Shown here one piece after another: positions 48,286 to 59,507 of a stretch of DNA of 64,000 bases (its first letter is position 1; each line of letters starts with the position of its first letter). This DNA comes from Vibrio agarivorans (GTDB taxonomy: Bacteria > Pseudomonadota > Gammaproteobacteria > Enterobacterales > Vibrionaceae), in assembly GCF_030409635.1 (NCBI RefSeq), contig NZ_JAUFQF010000004.1:1398241-1462240 (forward strand), read 5' to 3'. The notes below the pieces were generated by a model. That model had not been told where the DNA came from and did no database searches. It saw nothing but the letters and a program-made list of their open reading frames with translations. Position numbers and translations under genes: made by a program.

Positions 48286-49677
48286 ATGTTTGATAATTTA
48301 ACGGATCGTTTATCCAAGACGCTGAAAAACATCAGCGGCAAAGGTCGACTGACCGAAGACAATATTAAAGAAACCCTGCGCGAAGTGCGTATGGCGTTGC
48401 TTGAGGCTGATGTCGCATTGCCAGTGGTACGCGATTTCATCAAGCGTGTAAAAGAAGGCGCGGTAGGTGTAGAGGTTTCTAAATCTCTGACTCCTGGCCA
48501 AGAGTTCATTAAGATCGTTCAGCGTGAGCTAGAAGCGGTGATGGGTGAGTCGAATGAGGAACTCAATCTCGCAGCTCAGCCACCTGCAGTTATCCTCATG
48601 GCGGGCCTACAGGGTGCGGGTAAAACCACCAGTGTCGGCAAGCTGTCTAAGCTTCTTAAAGAGCGTGATAAGAAGAAAGTTCTGGTTGTTTCTGCTGACG
48701 TTTACCGTCCAGCGGCAATCAAACAGCTTGAAACCCTAGCGGGTGATATTGGTGTTGATTTCTTCCCTTCGTCAGCTGACCAAAAGCCGATTGATATCGC
48801 TAACGCTGCTATCGACCATGCGAAGAAGAAATTCTATGACGTGCTACTTGTCGATACTGCGGGTCGTCTTGCGGTTGATGAAGAGATGATGGCGGAGATC
48901 AAAGATCTTCACCAAGCTATCACTCCGGTAGAAACGCTCTTCGTTGTTGATGCAATGACGGGTCAAGATGCGGCAAACACAGCAAAAGCCTTCGGCGATA
49001 CGCTACCACTGACCGGTGTTATCCTGACCAAGGTTGATGGTGATGCGCGTGGCGGTGCTGCGCTTTCTGTTCGTCACATTACTGGCAAGCCAATCAAGTT
49101 CTTGGGTGTGGGTGAAAAAACTGACGCACTAGAACCGTTCCATCCAGATCGTATCGCTTCACGTATTCTTGGCATGGGTGACGTACTGTCACTGATTGAA
49201 GACCTGCAAAAGAATGTCGACCAAGAAAAAGCAGAGAAACTGGCGAAGAAGTTCAAAGAGAAGAAAGGCTTTGACCTTGAAGACTTCCGTGAGCAGCTTG
49301 GCCAGATGCAAAACATGGGCGGCATGATGGGCATGATGGATAAGTTGCCGGGTATGGGGAACCTACCTGATAACGTCAAAGATCAAGTCGATGACAAGAT
49401 GTTTAAGCAGATGGAAGCCATCATTAACTCTATGACGATGAAAGAGCGTCAACGTCCAGAGCTTATCAAGGGTTCACGTAAGAAGCGTATTGCTGCGGGC
49501 TCAGGCACGCAGGTGCAAGACGTGAACAAACTGCTCAAGCAGTTCACTCAGATGCAGAAGATGATGAAGAAAATGCAGAAGGGTGGCATGAAAGGCATGA
49601 TGCGCAACATGCAAGGCATGATGGGCGGAATGGGTGGTATGGGCGGAGGCGGCGGCTTCAATCCATTTGGTCGCTAA
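48286..49677 (+). CDS. ffh: Signal recognition particle protein Ffh
   Basis: The GTPase that with 4.5S RNA directs nascent inner-membrane proteins to FtsY and the translocon. The 463-residue protein has the N domain MFDNLTDRLSKTLKNISGKG, the G domain with GLQGAGKTT (107-115), DTAGRLAVDEEMM and TKVDGDARGGAAL, and a Met/Gly-rich M domain ending GGMGGGGGFNPFGR. It is divergent from ypjD. It ends 218 bp before rpsP. Confidence 0.97.
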   Translation: MFDNLTDRLSKTLKNISGKGRLTEDNIKETLREVRMALLEADVALPVVRDFIKRVKEGAVGVEVSKSLTPGQEFIKIVQRELEAVMGESNEELNLAAQPPAVILMAGLQGAGKTTSVGKLSKLLKERDKKKVLVVSADVYRPAAIKQLETLAGDIGVDFFPSSADQKPIDIANAAIDHAKKKFYDVLLVDTAGRLAVDEEMMAEIKDLHQAITPVETLFVVDAMTGQDAANTAKAFGDTLPLTGVILTKVDGDARGGAALSVRHITGKPIKFLGVGEKTDALEPFHPDRIASRILGMGDVLSLIEDLQKNVDQEKAEKLAKKFKEKKGFDLEDFREQLGQMQNMGGMMGMMDKLPGMGNLPDNVKDQVDDKMFKQMEAIINSMTMKERQRPELIKGSRKKRIAAGSGTQVQDVNKLLKQFTQMQKMMKKMQKGGMKGMMRNMQGMMGGMGGMGGGGGFNPFGR

Positions 49678-49774
49678 TCCAACCATAAACCTTTCAGCAT
49701 ATTTATTTTCAAGGTGTTAGCTAGGTCACAAACTAAACTCTGGTTTTATGTTGGTGAAAAAATAGCTAAACACC

Positions 49775-49802
49775 TTGCATTGATCTGGAATAAGAGTAAA
49801 AT
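49775..49802 (+). promoter_or_regulatory. Probable promoter of the rpsP-rimM-trmD-rplS operon
   Basis: TTGCAT (49775-49780), 16 bp, TAAAAT (49797-49802), about 93 bp upstream of the rpsP start. The leader between contains an imperfect ACCCC...GGGGT pairing that could form a structure. Confidence 0.55.
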
Positions 49803-49895
49803 TCCGGAGCTTTATTTTGGCACGAGACCCCATACTGTTTTTTAAAGAGCGGTTTTTGGGGTTAATTTTATTTTTGAAAAAGCAAAGAGGACGAC

Positions 49896-50144
49896 ATGGT
49901 AACCATTCGTTTGGCACGTCACGGCGCTAAGAAGCGTCCATTCTATCAAATCGTAGTTGCGGACAGCCGTAACGCAGCAACTGGCCGTTTCATCGAGAAA
50001 GTTGGTTTCTTCAACCCAACTGCTAAAGGTCAAGAAGAAGGTCTACGTCTAGACCTAGATCGCGTTAACCACTGGGTTGGTCAAGGCGCATCTCTTTCTG
50101 ACCGCGTTGCTAAGCTAGTTAAAGACGCTCAAAAAGCGGCTTAA
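49896..50144 (+). CDS. rpsP: 30S ribosomal protein S16
   Basis: An 82-residue small-subunit protein, [20 protein letters not shown], with the conserved [22 protein letters not shown] precedes the ATG. First gene of the conserved rpsP-rimM-trmD-rplS operon. Confidence 0.98.
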   Translation: MVTIRLARHGAKKRPFYQIVVADSRNAATGRFIEKVGFFNPTAKGQEEGLRLDLDRVNHWVGQGASLSDRVAKLVKDAQKAA

Positions 50145-50180
50145 TTGAACAGCTTAAAATCGATGGAAGGTAAAGAAACA

Positions 50181-50711
50181 ATGAGCAAGCAAGACGAAAA
50201 AATTGTTGTAGGCAAGTTTGGTGCTACCTATGGCATTCGTGGCTGGCTTAAAGTTTTCTCTTTCACAGATGAATCTGAAAGTATTTTCGATTACAGCCCT
50301 TGGTTTATTAAACAAAAGGGTGAGTGGGTTGAGTACAAAGTAGAAAGCTGGAAGCGCCATAACAAAGGTATGGTGGCTAAGCTGGAAGGTCTAGATATTC
50401 GTGAAGACGCGCATCTAATGACGAACTTTGAAATTGCTATTGACCCCGCGGTACTTCCTGAGCTGTCAGAAGATGAATTCTACTGGCGTGAATTGTTCGG
50501 TATGCAAGTAGTAACCACAAAAGGTTACGACCTAGGTGTCGTTTCAGACATCCTAGAAACGGGCTCGAATGATGTTCTGGTTGTAAAAGCGAATCTGAAA
50601 GATGCTTTCGGACAAAAGGAACGATTAATCCCGTTCCTTGAAGAGCAAGTGATCATTAAAGTTGATCGCGCAGCTCAACGGATCGAAGTTGACTGGGATC
50701 CTGGATTCTAG
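50181..50711 (+). CDS. rimM: Ribosome maturation factor RimM
   Basis: Assists maturation of the 30S head domain around S19. 176 residues from [20 protein letters not shown], which aligns with the E. coli start; in-frame TTG (50145) and ATG (50163) starts are possible but have no better ribosome site. An N-terminal RimM barrel (to about residue 95) is followed by a PRC-barrel ([30 protein letters not shown]) and the family ending IEVDWDPGF. Confidence 0.95.
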   Translation: MSKQDEKIVVGKFGATYGIRGWLKVFSFTDESESIFDYSPWFIKQKGEWVEYKVESWKRHNKGMVAKLEGLDIREDAHLMTNFEIAIDPAVLPELSEDEFYWRELFGMQVVTTKGYDLGVVSDILETGSNDVLVVKANLKDAFGQKERLIPFLEEQVIIKVDRAAQRIEVDWDPGF

Positions 50712-50735
50712 CTCCAAGTAATAAGGCGATAGAGC

Positions 50736-51491
50736 ATGTGGGTTGGCGTAATTAGCCTGTTTCCTGAAATGTTCCGCAGTGTTACTGACTATGGAGTAAC
50801 AGGTCAAGCGGTTAAAAAAGGTCTCTTATCGATTGAGACATGGAATCCTCGCGATTTCACTCACGATAAGCATCGCACTGTTGATGATAGACCTTACGGT
50901 GGTGGACCGGGTATGTTGATGATGGTACAGCCTTTGCGCGATGCCATTCATGCAGCAAAACAGGCCGCACCGGGTAAGACGAAAGTCATTTACCTTTCTC
51001 CTCAAGGTCGTAAGCTCGACCAGCAAGGAGTTGAAGAGTTGGCTACAAACAAGAACTTGCTTCTTATTTGTGGTCGCTATGAAGGGGTAGATGAACGCAT
51101 CATTCAATCTGAGGTTGACGAAGAATGGTCAATTGGTGATTTTGTGATGACGGGTGGTGAGATTCCAGCCATGACGTTGATTGATTCAGTATCAAGGTTT
51201 GTACCGGACGTACTGGGAGACTTCGCGTCAGCAGAAGAAGACTCTTTTGCGAATGGTTTACTGGATTGCCCTCACTACACACGTCCTGAAGTGTTAGATG
51301 GACAAGACGTACCTGCGGTACTTAAGTCTGGAAACCATAAGGACATTCGTCGCTGGCGACTCAAGCAGTCGTTAGGCCGTACTTGGCTAAGAAGACCAGA
51401 GCTCCTGGAAAACCTAGCTCTGACTGACGAACAGGAACAACTGCTGGTTGAGTTCATCAAAGAGTATCGTTCTCAGCAAAGCAGTCAGTAA
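50736..51491 (+). CDS. trmD: tRNA (guanine-N1)-methyltransferase TrmD
   Basis: Methylates G37 of tRNAs reading CNN codons, preventing frameshifts. The 251-residue SPOUT enzyme has [23 protein letters not shown], the knot segment [15 protein letters not shown] and [15 protein letters not shown]. It lies between rimM (24-bp gap) and rplS (42-bp gap). Confidence 0.98.
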   Translation: MWVGVISLFPEMFRSVTDYGVTGQAVKKGLLSIETWNPRDFTHDKHRTVDDRPYGGGPGMLMMVQPLRDAIHAAKQAAPGKTKVIYLSPQGRKLDQQGVEELATNKNLLLICGRYEGVDERIIQSEVDEEWSIGDFVMTGGEIPAMTLIDSVSRFVPDVLGDFASAEEDSFANGLLDCPHYTRPEVLDGQDVPAVLKSGNHKDIRRWRLKQSLGRTWLRRPELLENLALTDEQEQLLVEFIKEYRSQQSSQ

Positions 51492-51533
51492 CCTATTTAA
51501 ATTAGTATCAGTTTATTCTAGGAATTAAAGAAA

Positions 51534-51887
51534 ATGAGTAACATCATCAAAGCTCTTGAGCAAGAGCAAATGAAGCAAGACCTACCTACATTCGCACCTG
51601 GTGACACTGTAGTAGTTCAAGTTAAAGTTAAAGAAGGTGACCGTGAGCGTCTACAGGCGTTCGAAGGCGTTGTAATCGCTATTCGTAACCGTGGCCTTCA
51701 CTCAGCATTCACAGTTCGTAAAATCTCGAACGGTGAAGGTGTTGAGCGTACGTTCCAAACTCACTCTCCAATGGTTGATAGCATTGAAGTTAAACGCCGT
51801 GGTGCAGTACGTCGTGCCAAGTTGTACTACCTACGTGAGCGTTCTGGTAAGTCAGCTCGTATCAAAGAGAAACTTGCTAAGAAGTAA
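51534..51887 (+). CDS. rplS: 50S ribosomal protein L19
   Basis: A 117-residue large-subunit protein located at the subunit interface. The sequence is typical, with [37 protein letters not shown] and [19 protein letters not shown]. Last gene of the operon; a strong terminator follows. Confidence 0.98.
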   Translation: MSNIIKALEQEQMKQDLPTFAPGDTVVVQVKVKEGDRERLQAFEGVVIAIRNRGLHSAFTVRKISNGEGVERTFQTHSPMVDSIEVKRRGAVRRAKLYYLRERSGKSARIKEKLAKK

Positions 51888-51910
51888 TGCTATTTATAGC
51901 GTTCTCATAA

Positions 51911-51940
51911 AAACGGAGGCCATCAGGCCTCCGTTTTTTT
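51911..51940 (+). terminator. Terminator of the rpsP operon
   Basis: A 10-bp stem AACGGAGGCC / GGCCTCCGTT with loop ATCA, followed by seven T residues. Confidence 0.93.
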
Positions 51941-52033
51941 ATGCGATAAGGAATATGTATTTTAAATACAGAATATGTGAGTGGCTAATATTGCAGTTCT
52001 AATGGTGTTATTCGCATGAAAATGAAAGATGAT

Positions 52034-52061
52034 TTCAACCTTCAACCTTCAACCTTCAACC
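52034..52061. repeat. TTCAACC heptamer array, four copies
   Basis: Four perfect tandem copies of a 7-bp unit, ending 5 bp before the yacG stop codon on the opposite strand. The function is unknown; likely a slippage-prone microsatellite. Confidence 0.9.
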
Positions 52062-52066
52062 TCCCT

Positions 52067-52264
52067 CTAGTACTGATCCTCCGACCAACCATCGGCATCT
52101 GACATATCTGGCGCACCGGGAATGCTGTTTTCTTCGTCGGCCCATTCACCAAAGTCGATCATTTGGCATTGCTTGCTACAAAACGGGCGGTATGGGCTTT
52201 GCTCGCCCCATTCAACATCTTGGCCGCATTGTGGGCACGGAACAATGGTGGTTTTCTTGGTCAT
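52067..52264 (-). CDS. yacG: DNA gyrase inhibitor YacG (zinc-binding)
   Basis: A 65-residue protein with four zinc-binding cysteines: C-P-Q-C ([13 protein letters not shown]) and C-S-K-Q-C ([17 protein letters not shown]), followed by an acidic, flexible tail. In E. coli it binds GyrB and inhibits gyrase. The ATG at 52264 ([14 protein letters not shown]) is chosen; a longer upstream reading overlaps zapD and is not credible. Last gene of pilD-coaE-zapD-yacG. Confidence 0.94.
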   Translation of the reverse strand: MTKKTTIVPCPQCGQDVEWGEQSPYRPFCSKQCQMIDFGEWADEENSIPGAPDMSDADGWSEDQY

Positions 52265-52301
52265 ACTAAGCTCTTTGAAGATATAGGGTGATGAATTCAG
52301 T

Positions 52302-53042
52302 TTAGTTGCAAACGGCAAGCTCGAACGCAATGTTTTGATTGATGGCCTGGCCAGTACGGAAGTCGAGAAACTTAATTGCAAAGCGGTTTTTGTGGCCTGA
52401 AATCATTGGGTAGGCACCGTAGTGCAATGGAATCGTGAGGCGTAAAATATTCGCTTCTTCGGCATCGCTTTGAAAGAAGCCATTGTTAGCTTGCTGGTTG
52501 CGGAACTGGCCGGTTTCACGCGTGAGTTTTAGCCATAGATTTAGCGCCTCTTTGAGAGGCTGTAAGCTCCCTAACCAGCGTTGCACATCAGCTTGTTTTT
52601 CATCGCTACTTGAGTGTAGCCAGTGATGCAGAGCGGGTAGATCAAAACAGCAAGCCCCACCAGGTAGGTTAAAGCGTTGACGAATGGTGCTCAAGAAGCG
52701 ATCTTCTTTGAGTGAATGACCAAAGCGTTCCGCAGATAACAAAGCAGAGTGTACTAAATCAATATCACCTAAGATCTTGCCTAGCATCTCTTGGTTGACG
52801 CCTTCGATGTTTAACCAGCTTTTGTAGGTGAGACGTTGTTTTTCCAAGTCTTTCGCCAATTCACTTTTTAGTTGAATCTGGTCGAAGATCTCAAGCAGAT
52901 CAAACAGCGAGCGAAAGAAAAGCAGATGATGATCTCGAATCTCGAAACTGGATGATGAGGTTAACGTGTTGAGCAGGGATTCCACTCGCAAGTAAATGCG
53001 TGTCTTCTCATTTAGTGGGTGTTCAAACTTGGTTACGCTCAT
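52302..53042 (-). CDS. zapD: Cell division protein ZapD (YacF)
   Basis: Bundles FtsZ filaments at midcell. The 246-residue protein shows the family segments [36 protein letters not shown] and [19 protein letters not shown]. It sits between coaE (24-bp gap) and yacG (37-bp gap) as in E. coli and Vibrio. Confidence 0.95.
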   Translation of the reverse strand: MSVTKFEHPLNEKTRIYLRVESLLNTLTSSSSFEIRDHHLLFFRSLFDLLEIFDQIQLKSELAKDLEKQRLTYKSWLNIEGVNQEMLGKILGDIDLVHSALLSAERFGHSLKEDRFLSTIRQRFNLPGGACCFDLPALHHWLHSSSDEKQADVQRWLGSLQPLKEALNLWLKLTRETGQFRNQQANNGFFQSDAEEANILRLTIPLHYGAYPMISGHKNRFAIKFLDFRTGQAINQNIAFELAVCN

Positions 53043-53066
53043 TCAATCTGCCTTATTAAACCGTGT

Positions 53067-53687
53067 CTACAACGTTCCTTGTTGGCGGTTTTTACTCGAT
53101 GCCACAAACTTTGCGTGTAACGCCTCGATCTGCGGTAATAAACTGTCAGTATTACTATTATTTTTAATGATCTCGTCTGCAATAGCTAGTCTTTCTTGTC
53201 GATTTGCCTGAGAGTTGACAATGTTAAGTGCTTGTTCACGGGAGACCTTATCCCTTTCCATCGTTCGACTAAGTTGAGTCTCTTCATCAACATCCACAAC
53301 CAGTACACAATCGGTCATAGATTGCAGACCGCCTTCTACCAGTAAAGGCACGACTAAAAGAACATAGCTTGATTGAGACTGCGCCACTTGATGCGCCATT
53401 TCTGCGCGAATTAATGGGTGTAGGGTTTCGTTTAGCCACTGCTTGTCATGCGGGGCGGCAAAAATACGCTCTCGAAGCTGACGCCTGTCCAGAGTGCCAT
53501 CTGGGAGTAAAATGTCAGTGCCAAACTTCTCAACAATGGCACCTAGCCCTGCGGTGTTGGGCTCAACGACTTGCCGAGCAATGATGTCAGCATCAACGAT
53601 GTCGATATTGAAGTGTTGATGAAAGAGATCGGCAACCGTCGTTTTACCGCTAGCGATACCGCCTGTTAAACCTACAACATATGGCAT
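53067..53687 (-). CDS. coaE: Dephospho-CoA kinase CoaE
   Basis: Last step of coenzyme A synthesis, phosphorylating the 3'-OH of dephospho-CoA. The 206-residue protein has the P-loop GGIASGKTT (9-17), VDADIIARQVVEPN and the LID region with RTMERDKVSREQA. It starts 4 bp after the pilD stop. Confidence 0.96.
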   Translation of the reverse strand: MPYVVGLTGGIASGKTTVADLFHQHFNIDIVDADIIARQVVEPNTAGLGAIVEKFGTDILLPDGTLDRRQLRERIFAAPHDKQWLNETLHPLIRAEMAHQVAQSQSSYVLLVVPLLVEGGLQSMTDCVLVVDVDEETQLSRTMERDKVSREQALNIVNSQANRQERLAIADEIIKNNSNTDSLLPQIEALHAKFVASSKNRQQGTL

Positions 53688-53691
53688 GTGA

Positions 53692-54570
53692 TTAACCTAA
53701 AACGTAAGACCAGTAGACAGATAAGATGTGTTCGCCCCACAGCATTGCTATCCAGCCCGCGATGGCTAAATAAGGGCCAAATGGGAACGCTTTCTCTATT
53801 CCTTGCTTCTGCAGTCGCAATTGAATCAAACCGAAAACCAGTCCAACGACAGAGGAGAGCAGAATGATCATAGGCAGAGCTTGCCATCCTAGCCATGCTC
53901 CAAGGGCTGCGAGCAGTTTAAAGTCACCGTAGCCCATGCCTTCTTTGCCAGTGAGCAGCTTGAAGCCCCAGTAGACACTCCAAAGAGAGAGGTAGCCGGC
54001 CATTGCGCCCACAACGCTATCTTGTAGGCTCACAGGACTGAACTCAAATAGTGCAAGAGCAATCCCTCCCCACATCAAAGGCAAGGTCAGTTGGTCTGGG
54101 AGTAGCATAGTATCGAGGTCGATAAACGTGGCTGCAACTAAGGTAAAGGTAAAGAACAGCAAGGCAATGGCGTAACCACTAAATCCAAAGTGGCTTGCAA
54201 CTAAGTAACACAATAGTGCGGTGGCCAATTCAATCAGCGGATAGCGTGGGCTGATCTTACTCTGGCATTTATGGCAGCGCCCACGCAGCAACAACCAACT
54301 AATAACTGGAATATTATCAATAATACGGATTGGCGTTTTGCAGTTCTGGCAGCTTGAGTTTGGTTTGCTGAGTGTCAGCGTTTCGGTTGGCTTGGGAATA
54401 TTGTATTCAGGAAAGTACTCTGCGCACTCTTTACGCCAATCGAGCTCCATCATTTTTGGCAGGCGGTAGATAACCACGTTTAAGAAACTGCCGACAATCA
54501 GACCGAAAACCGTAGCAAAGGCGACAAATAACCACGGGTAATAGATAAACACATCCATATTTGCACTCAA
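53692..54570 (-). CDS. pilD: Type IV prepilin peptidase / N-methyltransferase PilD
   Basis: A membrane aspartic protease that cleaves prepilin leaders (type IV pili, type II secretion) and methylates the new N-terminus. The 292-residue protein has the zinc tetracysteine set ([10 protein letters not shown] and RCHKCQSK), the catalytic aspartates in [11 protein letters not shown] and [14 protein letters not shown], and about seven helices. It lies 90 bp downstream of pilC in the pilABCD cluster. Confidence 0.95.
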   Translation of the reverse strand: MSANMDVFIYYPWLFVAFATVFGLIVGSFLNVVIYRLPKMMELDWRKECAEYFPEYNIPKPTETLTLSKPNSSCQNCKTPIRIIDNIPVISWLLLRGRCHKCQSKISPRYPLIELATALLCYLVASHFGFSGYAIALLFFTFTLVAATFIDLDTMLLPDQLTLPLMWGGIALALFEFSPVSLQDSVVGAMAGYLSLWSVYWGFKLLTGKEGMGYGDFKLLAALGAWLGWQALPMIILLSSVVGLVFGLIQLRLQKQGIEKAFPFGPYLAIAGWIAMLWGEHILSVYWSYVLG

Positions 54571-54660
54571 ACTCAGAGAAACATAACAAGCGAATTCATG
54601 AGCTTGTTATCACTGCAGCTCATTAGGCGTTAACACCACCTAACGTAGCCAAGGAAATAC

Positions 54661-55887
54661 TTATCCTAACACACTCATAAGGTTAAAGATCGGCAAATAC
54701 ATCGCGACTACAAGGCCACCCACCACTATCCCAAGAAAGACGATGATCAGAGGCTCGAGTATCTTGCCGAGATTGTCGACGGTGTTGTCCACCTCGAACT
54801 CGTAGATTGACGCGACTTTATTGAGCATATCGTCCAACTTGCCAGACTCTTCGCCAATCATCACCATTTGCAATACCATCTCAGGAAAGGCGTTGGTGTT
54901 GCGCATTGCAATGTACATTGGGACTCCGGCGGCAGTGTCGCGGTGAACGTCATCAATGGCCGCTTGATAGTGCATGTTGCCTGCGGTTTTTGCGGTCGTT
55001 TTCAAACTCGAGAGTATCGGAATACCGGCGCTAAAGCTGGTGGCGAGTGTGCGGCTGAACTTGGCAATTGAGGCCTTGCTCAAGACCTCTCCGATGATTG
55101 GGAGCTTGAGCCCAAGTCGACTGGTGTGAAGGTTTATTGCTTGGGACTTTTGCCTTAGCAGTTTCATTCCGATAAACAGGCTCGCGCAGGAGACGGCAAT
55201 CCACAGGCTATATGCCTGCACCCAATGAGAAAGGTAAAGAACCTGTTGGGTAAACCAAGGCAGCTCCGCGCCGAAGCCTTTAAACATCGATTCAAATTCC
55301 GGGATCACCATTGTTAACATCAGATAAGAGACACCCAGTGCAACCAGCACCACCATCGAAGGGTAGATTAGAGCTTTGATCACTTTTGCTCTTAGTTGCT
55401 CACTTTTTTCTCTGTAGGTGGCGAGGCGCTCAAATACCTGAGCCAAATTACCGGATTGCTCACCGGTAGCGATAAGATCAACATACAATGCATCAAAGTG
55501 GGCGCTCGCCGTTCGCATCGCCTTCGACATCGGTGTGCCAGCTTCTACCCCTTTGCTTATCTGGGTCAGAATAGACTTCATTTCGGCTTTGCGGTGGTTA
55601 TCAGCAACCAATTTGAGTGCTTGAACGATGGGCACGCCAGTGGTCAACATGGTAGCAAGTTGGCGAGTGAGCACGGTGATGTCTTTGGTGTTGACGCGAT
55701 GGGTAAGTTTTGTCAGTAATGACACGCTGCCTTTTTTGACTTTCTTGATGTTGATGTGCTGCTCTTTGAGTTTATCGCGTACCTCTAGTTCACTTAATGC
55801 CAGTATTTGCCCAGACACTTTTTTTCCATTGTTGTTGATACCACGCCAGCGATAGTTTTTGAGCTGATGCTGTTGATTTGATTTCAT
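54661..55887 (-). CDS. pilC: Type IV pilus inner membrane platform protein PilC
   Basis: Polytopic platform for pilus assembly and retraction. The 408-residue protein has two GspF domains, each with a conserved pattern ([20 protein letters not shown] and [20 protein letters not shown]), and three membrane helices, the last near the C-terminus ([20 protein letters not shown]). It follows pilB by 76 bp, and that gap contains three 20-bp direct repeats. Confidence 0.95.
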   Translation of the reverse strand: MKSNQQHQLKNYRWRGINNNGKKVSGQILALSELEVRDKLKEQHINIKKVKKGSVSLLTKLTHRVNTKDITVLTRQLATMLTTGVPIVQALKLVADNHRKAEMKSILTQISKGVEAGTPMSKAMRTASAHFDALYVDLIATGEQSGNLAQVFERLATYREKSEQLRAKVIKALIYPSMVVLVALGVSYLMLTMVIPEFESMFKGFGAELPWFTQQVLYLSHWVQAYSLWIAVSCASLFIGMKLLRQKSQAINLHTSRLGLKLPIIGEVLSKASIAKFSRTLATSFSAGIPILSSLKTTAKTAGNMHYQAAIDDVHRDTAAGVPMYIAMRNTNAFPEMVLQMVMIGEESGKLDDMLNKVASIYEFEVDNTVDNLGKILEPLIIVFLGIVVGGLVVAMYLPIFNLMSVLG

Positions 55888-55890
55888 TGT

Positions 55891-55950
55891 GACTTCCGTA
55901 TGTTGAGAGCGACTTCCGTGTGTTCAGAGTGAATTCCGTGCGTTCAGAGT
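55891..55950. repeat. Three 20-bp direct repeats between pilB and pilC
   Basis: Units at 55891-55910, 55911-55930 and 55931-55950 share the pattern GAcTTCCGTrtGTTcAGAGt. They fill most of the gap just upstream of pilC, close to its start codon, so copy number might influence pilC translation. Confidence 0.85.
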
Positions 55951-55963
55951 GACGCATCGAGGG

Positions 55964-57646
55964 CTAGAGATATAAAACGCGTTGGAGCTCTTGTAGGCTA
56001 GTGACCCCTTGCTGGAGTTTTTCGATACCGGATTGCTTGAGTGTGTTCATGCCGTGACGCACGGCGATCGATTCAATTTCAGAGACGCTGGCACGATTGA
56101 GGAGTGCGTTGATAAGATCTTGATTGAATGCCATCACCTCATAAACTCCTACACGCCCCGCATAGCCCGATGTGCATTCGGTGCAGCCTTCGGGGTTTGC
56201 TTGATAAATACCCTGCGATTCAGTAACACCAATCGCGTGCAGAGTGTGAGCGTCTTGATGGGGCCGCTTGCAGTGTGCGCATAATCGCCGAGCAAGACGC
56301 TGGGCGATTATGAGACTAAGCGAGGAGGCCAAATTAAACGGCTCTATCCCCATATTGCTTAAGCGAAAGATAGATTCCGCGGCAGAGTTAGTATGCAGCG
56401 TAGACAGAACTAAGTGCCCTGTTTGTGCGGCTTTGACCGAGATCTCAGCGGTTTCTAGATCGCGGATCTCCCCAACCATCACAATGTCTGGATCTTGGCG
56501 CAGAAAAGATCGCAGTGCTTGAGCAAAGCCAAAGCCGATTTTGGGTTGCACTTGAACCTGATTGATCCCGGCGAGGTTGATCTCAACCGGGTCTTCGGCG
56601 GTGGAAATATTCACTTCAGGGGTATTGAGTATTTTTAGGCCGGTATAAAGTGAGACGGTTTTCCCACTCCCTGTCGGCCCCGTCATAAGGATCATACCTT
56701 GTGGTTTCTTGAGTGCGTTCAAGTAGAGCTGTTTTTGCTGGGGGTTATAGCCGAGTTTGTCGATGTCTAGGCTAGCCGCGCTACTATCAAGCAGTCGCAG
56801 TACGATTTTTTCTCCCCATAATGTCGGCAAGCTTGATACACGCATGTCGATAGCGGTCTGGGCGTTGAGGCGCAGCTTGATACGTCCATCTTGCGGCAAG
56901 CGCCGTTCCGCAATATCGAGCTTGGCAAGAATTTTGATGCGAGCAGAGAGGCGCCGACTGAGCTGTGATGAGGGTTTTTGTACCTCTACCAGAATACCAT
57001 CGCAGCGCAGGCGCACTCGATAGGCCTCTTCATAAGGCTCAAAGTGAATATCTGACGCACCTTTGCGCACCGCATCAAGTAAGATTTGATTGATAAAGCG
57101 ACTAACTGGTGACTCGTCTTGGCTGAGATCTTCAATGTTCTCAATCTCATCTTCACTCAGCTCAACCAGCTGCTCCAGTTCATCTTGGCTGATCTCTTTG
57201 CTGCGATTTTCTGATTTATCCAGCGATTGCCCATAGAGACGCCGAATGGTGGCTTTGAGGGCAGAATGATCTGCCAGCGCCAGCTCGACTTGCATGCCTG
57301 TGGCAAAACGAAACTCGTCTTCGACATCGATGCAGGTCGGATCGGCAATCGCTAGCGTTAAGTTAAAACCATCACTGACAATAGGTAGAGCCTGATAGCG
57401 AGTGATCAGCTCACGCAACCCAAGTTGCTGGCAAAGGGGAAGGTAATCGTAGCGTGTTAACGCAACTTCTGATAACCCAAAAATCTGACTTAGGTGATCC
57501 GTCAGCTCATTGGGTTCAAACAGGTGAAGATCGAGCATTGCCTGTGGTGCAGTAACACCCTGGCTTCCAATATGCTCGATCACCTGTTGCTCTTGCGCCA
57601 AGCTGATTAGGCTAGCTTGGCGCAGGATTGAGGGGAGGTTGGTCAT
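55964..57646 (-). CDS. pilB: Type IV pilus extension ATPase PilB
   Basis: Hexameric ATPase that drives pilus polymerisation. 560 residues from the ATG at 57646 (MTNLPSILRQASLISLAQEQ), 4 bp after pilA; a longer reading overlapping pilA is less likely. The N-terminal MshEN-like domain is followed by the ATPase with the Walker A GPTGSGKTVSLYTG, the GEIRDLETAEI Walker B region and the zinc tetracysteine pair (CAHCKRPH and CTECTSGYAGRVG). Confidence 0.95.
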   Translation of the reverse strand: MTNLPSILRQASLISLAQEQQVIEHIGSQGVTAPQAMLDLHLFEPNELTDHLSQIFGLSEVALTRYDYLPLCQQLGLRELITRYQALPIVSDGFNLTLAIADPTCIDVEDEFRFATGMQVELALADHSALKATIRRLYGQSLDKSENRSKEISQDELEQLVELSEDEIENIEDLSQDESPVSRFINQILLDAVRKGASDIHFEPYEEAYRVRLRCDGILVEVQKPSSQLSRRLSARIKILAKLDIAERRLPQDGRIKLRLNAQTAIDMRVSSLPTLWGEKIVLRLLDSSAASLDIDKLGYNPQQKQLYLNALKKPQGMILMTGPTGSGKTVSLYTGLKILNTPEVNISTAEDPVEINLAGINQVQVQPKIGFGFAQALRSFLRQDPDIVMVGEIRDLETAEISVKAAQTGHLVLSTLHTNSAAESIFRLSNMGIEPFNLASSLSLIIAQRLARRLCAHCKRPHQDAHTLHAIGVTESQGIYQANPEGCTECTSGYAGRVGVYEVMAFNQDLINALLNRASVSEIESIAVRHGMNTLKQSGIEKLQQGVTSLQELQRVLYL

Positions 57647-57650
57647 TTGG

Positions 57651-58088
57651 TTAAGGTTTACATGCTTTTGGTATTTCATTAGCTTCTAACTTGTTGTTAG
57701 TTGTGAAGCTGCAACTCCATCCGCTATTTGCTTTTGCTAAGGAGACAAAAGCGGTTTCAATTGAAGAATTAGAATTGAATTGAAATTTAATTGTCCCGTT
57801 GGCGCCACTAATTGATTCAAAGGATAGTGTACCTAGTTTATTCATTGTTGTAGAGGCTCCTACTGCCGTAAAGCCAGTTGAATCATTTGTGGGAAAACTG
57901 CCTTTTTCCTGAATAAACATATCCACATTTGTTACCAAAGATTTTGCTGTAGCTAAGCCAGTAGCTGCTTCAGACTTTTTTACGTAATTTTGATAAGCAG
58001 GAATAGCTATAGCCGACAGCACCCCAATAATCGCCACCACAATCATCAACTCAATCAACGTAAAACCTTTCTGTTTAGTTCGCTTCAT
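57651..58088 (-). CDS. pilA: Type IV pilin PilA
   Basis: Major pilin. 145 residues with a short type III leader MKRTKQKG cut before F, then [20 protein letters not shown] with the essential Glu5. The C-terminal disulphide loop is probably formed by the two late cysteines (WSCSFTT and PKACKP). The ATG at 58088 has GGAG 6 bp upstream. The globular part is rich in Ser, Thr and Asn. First gene of pilABCD. Confidence 0.96.
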   Translation of the reverse strand: MKRTKQKGFTLIELMIVVAIIGVLSAIAIPAYQNYVKKSEAATGLATAKSLVTNVDMFIQEKGSFPTNDSTGFTAVGASTTMNKLGTLSFESISGANGTIKFQFNSNSSIETAFVSLAKANSGWSCSFTTNNKLEANEIPKACKP

Positions 58089-58488
58089 TTTCATCTCCAT
58101 CTGTATTCGCGAAAGTGCTAGCAGAATAAAATCACAGCCAAAGTGTGAGTATCGGAGTTGATGTGTTGCGCGAGTGAGACGCAAAAAATTGATGTAAATG
58201 AGAAAATGGTGAATGGGAAGATTCGAGTGAGATCAAAAAAGGGGAGTAGGTGAAGAGCGGAATACAGATTTCAGAGTACAGAAGGTGTGCGGCTTGAGAT
58301 TCAAAAAAACTATCAATTTAGAGAAGGCTGAATCGGCGGTACTTGACAGTATTCGTTTTAAAGGCAGCCTATCTGTATTCTGTATTCTGTATTCTGTATT
58401 CTGTATTCTGTATTCTGTATTCCCCAAAAACCAAAAAAGCCGGCAAATCAGCCAGCTTTCTCATCTATCCACGTTTCACGTTACGCGA
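58089..58488. other. pilA upstream region and repeat element
   Basis: 400 bp between pilA and nadC. The half next to pilA (58089-58259) should hold its promoter; no confident sigma-54 or sigma-70 site was seen. The other half is taken up by the repeat element described separately. Confidence 0.5.
58260..58422. repeat. Foldback repeat element, left copy, with (TGTATTC)7 array
   Basis: It starts with a 23-bp unit (58260-58282, GAATACAGATTTC then AGAGTACAGA) and ends with seven perfect TGTATTC heptamers (58374-58422). The heptamers can pair with the GAATACAGA at the start of the unit. The same 23-bp unit and heptamer array occur in reverse orientation at 60056-60135. Confidence 0.9.
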
Positions 58489-59418
<930 letters not shown>

Positions 59419-59507
59419 CTAGCGGACAAAAAATTCAGCTCAAAAATACCGAAAAATACATGCTCGGGGTAAACTCAACCCAAAGCAGTTGGAATTAGAG
59501 CAAAAGA

